Assembly (NCBI RefSeq): GCF_004027225.2 | Contig: NC_046358.1 | Span: 1,337,180-1,401,179 of the forward strand | Length of the DNA stretch: 64,000 nucleotides | Origin: Strigops habroptila | Taxonomy: Eukaryota > Chordata > Aves > Psittaciformes > Psittacidae | Direction of reading: 5' to 3' | Part shown: piece by piece, positions 44,601 to 51,147 of the stretch | Layout: each line of letters opens with the position of its first letter | Position numbering within the stretch: the first letter of the stretch is position 1 | Position numbers and translations under genes: made by a program | Notes under the pieces: generated by a model | Seen by the model: the letters and a program-made list of their open reading frames with translations, nothing else | Told to the model about the DNA's origin: nothing | Database searches by the model: none

Positions 44601-46838
44601 GGGGTATGGGGATAGGGAATGGAGCTTTGGGAGGTCTGCGCCCTATCCCAGCCCGAATGAACCCAGTCCTGGCCCAAACTAACTCTGTCCCGCCCCAAAT
44701 GAACCTTGTCCCAGCTCAAAATATGGGCTCTGGGGATAGAGGAGGGGACTTTGGGGGGTCTGGGCCCTATTCGGGCACAAATGAACCTTGTCCCAGCAGG
44801 ATGTATGGGGTATGGGGATAGGGGAAGGGGCCTTTGTGCCCTATCCCAGCCCAAATGAACCCTGTCCTGCCCCAAAGTAACCCTGTCCCAGCCCAAATTA
44901 TGTACCCCAAGGAAGTGTGGGGACTGGGGAGGGGGCTTTGCGGGGGTCTGAGCCCTCTCCTGGCCCAAATGAACCTGGTCCTGCCCCAAATGAACCCAGC
45001 CCCAGCAGGAAGCAGCACTTTATGCCCATGCTGAGAAGCATATTGAAGCCTTCGCTCTTTTACAATGCACTCAAGAGGCTTCACTGCAGGCTCCTGACGG
45101 GCAGGAGTGGGGCAGAATGGGGGGCAGGAGCAGAGCAGCAGGAGGGACAGCATGGGGGGCAGCAGGGGGGCAGGAGCGGGGCAGAAGGGGGAGCAGGAGC
45201 AGAGCAGCAGAGGAGGCAGCAGGGGGGCAGAAGGGGGGTAGAAGGGGGAGCAGGAGCAGAGCAGCAGGGGGGGCAGCGGGGGGGGCAGCAGGGGGGCAGA
45301 AGGGGGGGCAGGAGCAGAGCAGCAGAGGGGGCAGTGGGGGGGCAGAATGGGGGCAGAAGGGGGAGCAGCGGGGGGGCAGAATGGGGGGCAGGAGCAGAGC
45401 AGCAGAGGGGGCAGCGGGGGGGCAGAATGAGGGCAGAAGGGGGAGCAGCGGGGGGGCAGCAGGGGGGGCAGCAGGGGGGCAGAAAGGGGGCAGAATGGGG
45501 GGCAGGAGCAGAGCAGCAGGGGGGGCAGCAGGGGAGGCAGCAGAGGGGCAGCAGGGGGGCAGGAGCAGGGCAGCAGGGGGTGCAGCAGCACCCCGGTACT
45601 CACGCTGCGGTACAGGCGGGAGGGGTGCGGCAGCAGCAGGCGATGCACCGTCTGCCCGGTGAGCAGCAGGATGACCAAGTAGCTCTGCACCTCACAGAGG
45701 TGCACCCCCCCCGGGAGCAGGGGGCAGCCCTGGATGCGGAGCCGCACGGCGTTGTTCAGCAGGTTCACGTCCAGAGACTCCTCCACCAGCTCCACCGTGT
45801 CCCCTGAGGTGGTCCTGTGGGCAGAGAGAGAAGGGGAAGGGTGAGGGCTGAAGGAGCGGATCCTGCTCTGCTCTGTGAGACCCCACCTGGGGCGCTGGGT
45901 GCAGGGCTGGTGGCACCAACATCAGGACATGGAGCTGCTGGAGTCTAAAGGAGGCCGTGAGGATGAGCAAGGGCTGGAGCAGCTCCTGGATGGAGCCAGG
46001 CTGAGAACATTGGGGCTGGAGAAGAGAAGCTGCGAGGAGACCTCAGAGCACCTTCCAGTGTCTGAAGGGGGTACAAGGGTGCTGGAGAGGGACCTTCATC
46101 AGGGACTGGAGTGACAGGACAAGGGGTGATGGGTTCAAACTGAAACAGGGGAAGTTCAGGTTGGAGATAAGGAAGAAGCTCTTTACAGTGAGGGTGCCGA
46201 GGCGCTGGAATGGGTTGCCCAAGGAGGTTGTGGCTGCCCCATCCCTGGCAGTGTTCAAGGCCAGGTTGGACACAGGGGCTTGGAGCAACCTGCTCTAGTG
46301 GAAGGTGTCCCTGCCCGTGGCAGGGGTTGGAGCTCGATGATCTTAAGGTCCTTTCCAACCCAAACCATTCCATGATTCTATGGAGACAAGGACCAGCTCT
46401 GGGGCAACAGCACAAGAGGGACGTGGAGCTGCTGGAGCGAGGCCAGAGGAGGCCCCGGAGCTGCTGCGAGGGCTGGAGCAGCTCTGCTCTGGAGCCAGGC
46501 TGAGAGAGCTGGGCTGGGGCAGCCTGGAGAAGAAAAGGCTCCTGAAGGGGAGACCTTAGAGCAGCTCCAGTGCCTAAAGAGGCTCCATGAACCCAGCCGA
46601 GGGGCTTCGCGCAGGGCCCTGAGAGGGACACTCACCACCTCACGAAGCGGTTCCTGGTGGCGGCCGGCAGCTGCGCGCTGTCCCGGTAGCAGAAGCCGCC
46701 CGCGCTGTCGCGGTAGCGGCCGGCGGGCAGCGGGGCGGTGCCCGGGGGGGTGAAGCCGAGCTCCGGCAGCCGCCGCGCAGGGCCCCGCGGCGCCGCGCCC
46801 AGCTCCAGCCAGCTCCGCTCCGGCACCGCCGCCGCCAT
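13656..46838 (-). CDS. NUP160: Nucleoporin NUP160, complete, 35 coding exons
   Basis: Largest scaffold subunit of the nuclear-pore Y (NUP107-160) complex, needed for pore assembly and mRNA export. The 35 exons sum to 4,188 nt, or 1,395 residues plus stop. Human is about 1,401 when counted from the equivalent MAAA start, so the gene looks full length. Phases agree at every junction and nearly all introns are GT-AG. The start MAAAVPERS at 46838 matches the human MAAAGALERS; an upstream in-frame ATG at 46880 would add 14 residues. The order is an N-terminal beta-propeller, then an alpha-helical stack that binds NUP85, NUP37 and ELYS partners. The stop is at 13656-13658. FNBP4 follows on the same strand, as in human 11p11.2. 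Introns are full of CR1 but no exon is interrupted. Confidence 0.96.
14175..14618 (-). mobile_element. CR1 LINE 3' fragment
   Basis: Minus-strand copy: the tail (ATCATGGAATGGG on the plus strand) is at the low-coordinate end. It lies in the NUP160 intron between exons 33 and 34, in the gene's own orientation. Confidence 0.93.
17984..18370 (+). mobile_element. CR1 LINE 3' fragment
   Basis: Runs from GTTCAGCCTGGAGAAGAGAA to the tail GATTCTATGA, in the NUP160 intron between exons 28 and 29, antisense to the gene. Confidence 0.93.
18677..18900 (+). mobile_element. CR1 LINE 3' fragment (short)
   Basis: 5' truncated at ATGAGCTCTGAGGCAGAAGC, ending in ATATATTCTATA. It starts about 50 bp upstream of NUP160 exon 28 on the gene strand, close to the acceptor region. 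Confidence 0.9.
19146..19205 (-). mobile_element. CR1 3' tip
   Basis: Only the terminal about 60 bp (AATCATGGAATGGGTTGGAA and onward) in minus orientation, in the NUP160 intron just downstream of exon 27. Confidence 0.8.
21533..33594 (-). CDS. NUP160: NUP160 exons 12-22 (middle helical region)
   Basis: Exons: 33424-33594, 33199-33298, 31483-31648, 30760-30875, 30494-30654, 28450-28583, 28058-28128, 25508-25688, 24843-24894, 21956-22054, 21533-21652. Peptides include [69 protein letters not shown] and [20 protein letters not shown]. The donor of the exon at 25508 is GTAACC, and the joined segment (YPSLCSLFLFPEC) is the part that differs most from human, so that end is the least certain. All other joins are unambiguous. 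Confidence 0.9.
22079..22206 (+). mobile_element. CR1 LINE 3' fragment (short)
   Basis: Starts at GACAGGTTGGACACAGGGG, ends GGTTCTATAATTC, 25 bp beyond the acceptor of NUP160 exon 21. Confidence 0.88.
22207..24362. other. NUP160 intron 20, no recognised content
   Basis: Unique intronic sequence between exons 20 and 21. A 182-codon open frame at 23289-23837 on the plus strand shows no recognisable family, no start context and no splice support. I see nothing else. Confidence 0.5.
24363..24522 (+). mobile_element. CR1 LINE 3' fragment (short)
   Basis: Starts at CCCCGTCCCTGGCAGTGTTC and ends GGTTCTATGATTC; NUP160 intron 20, antisense. Confidence 0.9.
25738..26220 (-). mobile_element. CR1 LINE 3' fragment, divergent subfamily
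   Basis: Tail reads GGAATCATGGAATCAACCAG on the plus strand and the body contains GCACTGAGGCCTCAGCCAAA, unlike the common copies here. It is a different, probably older CR1 subfamily. It lies just upstream of NUP160 exon 19. Confidence 0.88.
26221..27112. other. NUP160 intron 18, unique part
   Basis: Intronic sequence with no repeat or exon I can identify. Confidence 0.5.
27117..27236 (+). mobile_element. CR1 3' tip
   Basis: Short fragment from ACCAGGTTGGAGCAACCTGC to GATTCTATGG, NUP160 intron 18, antisense. Confidence 0.88.
27663..27988 (-). mobile_element. CR1 LINE 3' fragment, divergent subfamily
   Basis: Same subfamily as 25738-26220 (AATCGTGGAATCAACCAGG tail, GGCACTGAGGCCTCAGCC body), truncated after CTCCTGTCAGGCAGTTGCAG. 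It ends 70 bp from NUP160 exon 18. Confidence 0.88.
28770..29105 (-). mobile_element. CR1 LINE 3' fragment
   Basis: Tail AATCATGGAATGGTTTGGG at the low end, with the CTTATATCCAACGTGAACTT variant block shared with 8241-8800. NUP160 intron 16, sense orientation. Confidence 0.92.
29536..29866 (+). mobile_element. CR1 LINE 3' fragment
   Basis: From CCAGTGCCTAAAGGGGCTCC to GGGACTCTATGATG; same intron as 28770-29105 but opposite orientation. A short extra tip with ATTTCATTCTATGG precedes it at about 29475-29527. Confidence 0.92.
30886..30911. repeat. (ATC)n microsatellite
   Basis: Seven or so ATC units about 10 bp upstream of NUP160 exon 15 on the gene strand (GAT repeats near the acceptor). Confidence 0.9.
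32480..32606 (+). mobile_element. CR1 3' tip
   Basis: From GGCCAGGTTGGACACAGGGG to CCCTAATTCTATGA; NUP160 intron 13, antisense. The remainder of that intron (31649-33198) shows nothing else I recognise. Confidence 0.9.
33838..34824 (+). mobile_element. CR1 LINE 3' half with reverse-transcriptase remnant
   Basis: The longest CR1 copy here. The 5' part encodes the end of the CR1 reverse transcriptase region: a VPQG-like start, then an EFADN motif where active elements have FADD, followed by ELCG. Stops and frameshifts make it dead. The 3' part is the common body, ending GATTCTATGATT. NUP160 intron 11, antisense to the gene. Confidence 0.92.
35107..46838 (-). CDS. NUP160: NUP160 exons 1-11 (beta-propeller part)
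   Basis: Exons: 46636-46838, 45604-45814, 41755-41977, 40698-40776, 39636-39750, 38776-38934, 37925-38002, 36918-37015, 36018-36102, 35512-35580, 35107-35190. Diagnostic peptides include [66 protein letters not shown] and [15 protein letters not shown]. The propeller covers about the first 430 residues. Exon 10 has the less common donor GTTGGT. Exons 8-11 (336 nt) begin and end in phase 0. Confidence 0.93.
37156..37870 (-). mobile_element. CR1 LINE 3' fragment (long)
   Basis: Runs from the tail ATAGAATCCCAGCCTGGTTT through the full 3' body to CCTGAGCAG-like sequence near 37870. By eye it is nearly identical, in inverted orientation, to 34130-34824. NUP160 intron 7, sense orientation. Confidence 0.93.
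40222..40334 (-). mobile_element. CR1 internal fragment
   Basis: CCAAAGCCCCTCTCCAGGTT to GGCTGCCCCAGCCCC; lacks the tail, so it is a piece of an older insertion. NUP160 intron 4. Confidence 0.85.
40908..41672 (-). mobile_element. CR1 LINE 3' fragment (long)
   Basis: Tail ATAGAATCCCAGAGTGGTTT at the low end, continuing past the GGGTCATGGGGAGCTTCTCC block to GGGGCAGGACCTTGCCCTTG. NUP160 intron 3, sense orientation, ending about 80 bp from exon 3. Confidence 0.93.
41978..43481. other. NUP160 intron 2, unique part
   Basis: No repeat, exon or RNA gene recognised. Confidence 0.5.
43482..43684 (-). mobile_element. CR1 3' fragment
   Basis: Tail ATAGAACCATGGGATGGG at the low end; truncated at CACCCTCACAGGGAAG. 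NUP160 intron 2, sense orientation. Confidence 0.9.
44075..45012. repeat. Minisatellite, ~80 bp unit, NUP160 intron 2
   Basis: Nine or ten copies of a unit holding CAAATGAACCCTGTCCCAGC, an AGTATGGGGTATGGGGATAG block and GGAGCTTTGGGGGGTCTGG. Some units have the CCCAAATGAACCCTGTC module doubled. Open frames through it are artefacts of the repeat. Confidence 0.9.
45105..45592. repeat. G-rich minisatellite next to NUP160 exon 2
   Basis: Units such as GGGGGGCAGCAGGGGGGCAG and GGAGCAGGAGCAGAGCAGCA, G-rich on the plus strand and so C-rich in the NUP160 transcript. The array ends about 10 bp from the exon 2 donor at 45603. Confidence 0.92.
45856..46384 (+). mobile_element. CR1 LINE 3' fragment, older variant
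   Basis: GGATCCTGCTCTGCTCTGTG to the tail CCATGATTCTATGG, with the GATGGGTTCAAACTGAAACA block of the 8241-8800 subfamily. NUP160 intron 1, antisense. Confidence 0.92.
46388..46592 (+). mobile_element. CR1 internal fragment, head-to-tail with the previous copy
   Basis: Begins right after the tail of the previous copy (ACCAGCTCTGGGGCAACAGC) and stops at TGCCTAAAGAGGCTCCATG without the 3' body. It ends about 40 bp from the NUP160 exon 1 donor. Confidence 0.88.
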
Positions 46839-46960
46839 CTTGCCCGCGCCGCTTCCCGCCTCGCCCGCGCGGCGCCGCACGGGAACGGGGGGCGGGGGGG
46901 GGGGGGGGGGAGTGTGGCGGCGCCCCCTACTGGGCGGGCGGCATGGAAGAGGTGGGGAGG
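46839..46960 (-). promoter_or_regulatory. NUP160 promoter CpG region with CTCF-like site
   Basis: CpG-rich sequence upstream of the NUP160 start, interrupted by a run of about 20 G residues with few breaks at 46887-46910. On the minus strand 46920-46933 reads CCAGTAGGGGGCGC, which fits the CTCF core CCASYAGRKGGC. Confidence 0.55.
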
Positions 46961-46974
46961 GAAAAGCGGGGGGG

Positions 46975-47700
46975 CGATGTGAGACGATATAGGGCGATAT
47001 AGGGCGATATGGGGAAAAGGGGTCTGGGAGGGGGAAGGCGGGTTATGAGGATATGGGGAAGGGGAGGTCGGGAGAGGGAAGGGGGATTAGGGGGATATGG
47101 GGAAGGGGGTCTGGGAGAGGGAAGGGGGGTTACGAGGATAGGGGGAAGGGGGGGTCGGGAGAGGGAAGGGGGAATTTGGGAGGATGTGAGAGGGATATGG
47201 GGGTTCTGGGAGAGGAAGGGGGATTAGGGGGATATGGGGAAGAGGGGTCTGAGATAGGGAAGGGGGGTTATGGGGGTATGGAGAGTTGGGGTCTGGGAGA
47301 GGGAAGGGGGAGTTTGGGAGGATATGAGAAGGATATGGGGGGTCTCGGAAAGGAAGGGGGGTTATGGGGATATGGGGAGGGGTGTCTGGGATAGGGAAGG
47401 GGGATTAGGGGTATATGGGGAAGGGGGTCTGGAAGAAGGAAGGGGGATTTGGGGCGATATGGGGAGAGAGGAAGGGGAGGGAGATTTGGGGGGTCTGTGG
47501 AAACGGGAAGGGGATTTAGGGGGTATGGGGACTGGATCTGTGGAGAAGGATTGGGGTAAGGATATAGGGAGAACAGGCATGGGAAGAGGGGAAGGGAAGA
47601 GGGATTTGGGAAAGGGAATGGTTAGGGGGGTCTGTGGAGAGGAACGAGGGGAGTTTGGGGGGGTTCTGGGAAGGGGCTGCTGTGGGACCCATGGGGAGAT
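46975..47700. repeat. G-rich minisatellite, ~45 bp unit, intergenic
   Basis: About fifteen units of the type GATATGGGGAAGGGGGGTCT followed by GGGAGAGGGAAGGGGGATT, purine-rich on the plus strand. It lies between the divergent NUP160 and PLEKHG3 genes. Long open frames here are repeat artefacts. Confidence 0.92.
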
Positions 47701-47934
47701 GATGGCACCCAAGTTTTGGGGCTCCCATGTCATGGTGGGGAGATGGGGCCGGGGATGGAGCCTGGAACAGGAGAGGAAGGAGCAGATGTGGGATAGCGGG
47801 TGCTGGGTGTGTGGGTCTCACTTGTGGTGCCCCACATCTGCCCCATGGCGCTGGTGGCCCCATGACCAGTGGCACTGGTAGGACCCCATGGGGTGCCCCG
47901 GTGGGTGCAGGGTCCCCCCACATCACGCTAAGGG

Positions 47935-48420
47935 CACCCCGGGACCGTACCAGGGCTGTGCCCAGGACAATACTGGGAACGCACTGGAAGTGTACTGGGA
48001 ACATACTGGGATCACACCAGGGCAAGCCCAGCACCACACTGGGACCATACTGGGACAATACCAGGACTATGCCTGAACCGTGCCCAGCACAATACCGGGA
48101 CCATAGCGGGGCTGTGCCCAGCACCACACCAGGGCTGTACTGGGACCATACTGGAACAGTGCTGGGATCACACCAGGGCTGTGCTCAGCACTATATTGGG
48201 ACCATACCGGGATTACACCGGGACCATGCCCAGCATCACACTGGTACCGTACTGGGACCGTACCAGCACCAATGCCTGGACGGTACCCGGCACCGTACTG
48301 GGGCTGTACCGGAACTGTACTGGGATCATACTGGGGCCGTGACCAACACTGTACCGGGACCGTGCCCGGACCGTACCCAGCGCTATACCGGGGCTATACC
48401 GGGGCCGCACCGGGACCACA
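47935..48420. repeat. Short-unit tandem repeat (ACTGGGACCATA type)
   Basis: Irregular 10-12 bp units, ACTGGGACCATA, CCGGGACCGTA, CCAGCACCACA and variants. The array runs directly into the CpG island at 48420. Confidence 0.9.
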
Positions 48421-48660
48421 CCGGTCGGTCCGCGGTCGCGGCGCGGCCGGTCGGCGCGGGGCAGCCCGGCGGCCCGGGCGGGGCGGCCGCAGTCCCCGCC
48501 CCCGGGGCTCTCCCGCCGCTTCCTGCGGGCACGGACGGGCCGGGGCGGCGGCGGCGGCGGCGCGCGGTGAGTCCGGCCCGGGGCGCGCGGGAACGGGGGC
48601 GCGCGGAGACGGGGCGCGCCGGCGGGAGCCGGGACACGGGGGTCGGGTGGGGTGGGAGGT
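48420..48660 (+). promoter_or_regulatory. CpG island, likely PLEKHG3 promoter and non-coding exon 1
   Basis: Very CpG-rich. A possible first-exon end is GGCGGCGCGCG followed by GTGAGTCC at about 48567. Next downstream on this strand is PLEKHG3, whose first coding exon begins with an AG acceptor at 51118, so at least one upstream exon must exist. Placement is an inference. Confidence 0.45.
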
Positions 48661-51118
48661 GTCGGGCCCGGTCCCGGTGAGGCGGGACCCATCGGTCCCG
48701 GTGCCGTGGGTGCTGGTGGTGTGGGATCCATCGCATCCCAATGGAACCGGATCCGTGGGTCGCGGTGGGGCGGGAGCCGTTACATTGTCGTGGGTCTGTG
48801 CGATAGGGAGCAGTGGGGCCCGGTGCTGTGGGCACCGATGGGGCTGGTGCCGTGTGTCTCAGTGGGTCAGGAGCTGTGGGTCTCTATGGGATGGGAGCTG
48901 TGGGTCCCGGGGTGCCCAAGGCCGTGGATCCCAGTGGGGCAGGAGCTCTGGGTGCTGGAGGGGGTGGAGTGTCCCAGCGAGCTATGGGGCAGAGCTGTGG
49001 GTCCCAGAGGACAGCGGGTCCTGGGGGTGCTGGGAGCCACAAGAGCAGGCAGCCATGGGGCTGGGGGGGACCCCAGGCCCATCCGAGGGGCGCAGGACAG
49101 CGGCTGCAGCATGTGGGGTGGCCCCCGGGGTCTGGGGTGTGGGTCCCACACGGGGACCTCCATCCACATGTGGGGCGGGGGGTTCTTTTCACCCCTCCGG
49201 TGGCATTAGGTGCTTATTGGCCACCTAGGACCCCACGGGCACTACGAGGCTTTGTCAGCCGCACGGTGCCCCGGGACCGCGGCACCGGTGGTGCGGGACC
49301 CCGCGGGGCAGCGGTGCCAGCAGCAGCGGGTGCCCGCGGTGCCAGCCGGGGCCGGGAGCGCCGGGCGCGCCGAGCCGCGGCAGCTGCGCTGGAGCCCGCA
49401 GCGACCGTCCCCGTTCCCAGGGAGCGCCGGGATCCTTGGAAAACGCTTGGAAATGGTGAAGCTCCTGCCCTTATATGGCTCCGCCAAGGCTGGCCTTGGC
49501 TCGGCCGCTTGCCCGAGCCGGCACCCCCGGCCTTGCCTGTGCCGTGCCGCGCCGTGCCGGGGCCTGGGAAAGCACCGTGGGCCGTGCCTTGTGCCCTGCA
49601 TCCCGCGCAGGAATGTGCAACAGGGGAAAGATCCCGCTTCCCACGTCGGGAACAACTAACCCGGCCCCTGCCTCGGTTTCCCGCTGGAAACTGACCCGTT
49701 TTGGGGATCCACCACACCGGAGCCAAATGGGAGCACCCCATTGGGGCAGCACCCAGGGGCTGCATCCAGCTCGGCACCCCGGGGGGGTCCCTGTGCCCCA
49801 TGGCGGGGCTGGGGGTGAAGGTCAGGGCTAATCCTCACTGGAGGAGGTGGTGGGTCTGAGGCGAGTGGCTGCGGTGCTGGTGACGTGGGGCCGGTGCTGT
49901 AATCCTGAGCGGATTAGGGCAGCCGGGGGTGGCCATTGGGGATGAGCTGCAGTGGCTGCAAATCCCGGGCTGGGCATCACGTTGGGGGTATCAGTGTCCT
50001 CCTATGGTGGGCATGGGGCAGCTGTGTGCCCCCCCAGTGCCACCCGAGTGCCCCTTCCCGTCCCCTGGCATAGGTGGTGATGGGGGTCAGACTCTATGGG
50101 GTGATGCTGCAGGTCTGGTGTCCCCAGTGCCCATGGGGCTCAGTCCCCCCGGTCAGGGGGGCTGTAGGGCAAAGCAGAAGGATTTGGGGTTTGGGGGGTG
50201 CTGCTCCCCAAACCCCGCAGCTCCATGGTGCTGAGGGGGTGCCCTATGGCAGAACCAGCTGCGCCAGCGTCTGGGGACCCCCAGCTGTGGCACAACGGGT
50301 GGATATGGGGCCGGGCCCCACTTTGGGGGGCACCACGGTGGGGTTCTGGGGGCTCGCACAGGGAAGCCATGGGGAGGGCGGTGGCGGCGGGATCGCGGCC
50401 ATGCTGCACGATGGGGAGGCGCTGGCGGGAACCGGCCTGACCGGTTCGGTGCTGGCACCCCCAGTGCCGGGGGGCTCGGGCCGCCCCACCACCGGCACGT
50501 GGCCCGGCTGAAGGTCACCGTCCCCGGGGCTGCCCGCCCGCTGGGTCACACACTGTCCCTTGGCCAACAGCCACATTGCTGCCAACGGATGGGGTTTGGG
50601 TGCCCCGACCCCGGTGGCACCGAGCGGTTTCGGTGCCGCGGGAGGATCCCGGTGGCTCCGGTGGTCCGGAAGGGCGAGCCGGTGCTGAGCTCACCAGGAA
50701 GGTGTCCCAGGGGCGCGGCGGTGACGCACGGCCCCGGCGTGGTGCCGCGGGTTGGGGCTCGGTGTGGCCGTGGCATTTGTCCCACTGGGGTGCTGTGTCC
50801 TTTGGGAGCACTGTCACCAGGTCCTGGAATGTACTATCCGGCACTGGGGTAAGGGGTTGTGGGGGGGACCCCCAAATCTCAATGCTACCAGTGGGTGGGA
50901 GGCCTTGGCCAGGACCCGGATGGGCTGTATCCTGCCTTAGTTGATCCATAACTGAGGAATTTGGGGGTTTGGGGATGCTGGCACTTCGGCCTGCAGGATT
51001 CGGCCATCAAGTCAACCCAAGGGCTCTTCATGGTGCAGTATGAACCCCCCTCAACCCCAAACACAGCCCAGACCTCGGGGTGTCTCCGCACCCCATAACC
51101 ACACCACTCTCCCCCCAG
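48661..51118. other. Presumed PLEKHG3 first intron
   Basis: GC-rich sequence with several long but unrelated overlapping open frames (for example 48813-49694). I recognise no domain in any of them. 49240-49650 is CpG-rich and could be a second promoter or exon. Nothing can be assigned firmly. Confidence 0.35.
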
Positions 51119-51147
51119 ACCCCCCGCCGGTGCCAGGGGATGCCGGC

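Noticed and set aside
44767-45807. Long open frames on both strands (342 and 296 codons)
   Set aside because: They run through the G-rich minisatellite. Only the NUP160 exon 2 part on the minus strand is real.
46975-47700. Telomere-like GGGATTAGGGGG motifs
   Set aside because: The motif occurs once per 45-bp minisatellite unit and does not form TTAGGG tandem arrays, so it is not an interstitial telomere.
47727-49694. Several overlapping plus-strand frames of about 300 codons upstream of PLEKHG3
   Set aside because: High GC and tandem repeats make open frames by chance. They show no recognisable domain and overlap each other in three frames.
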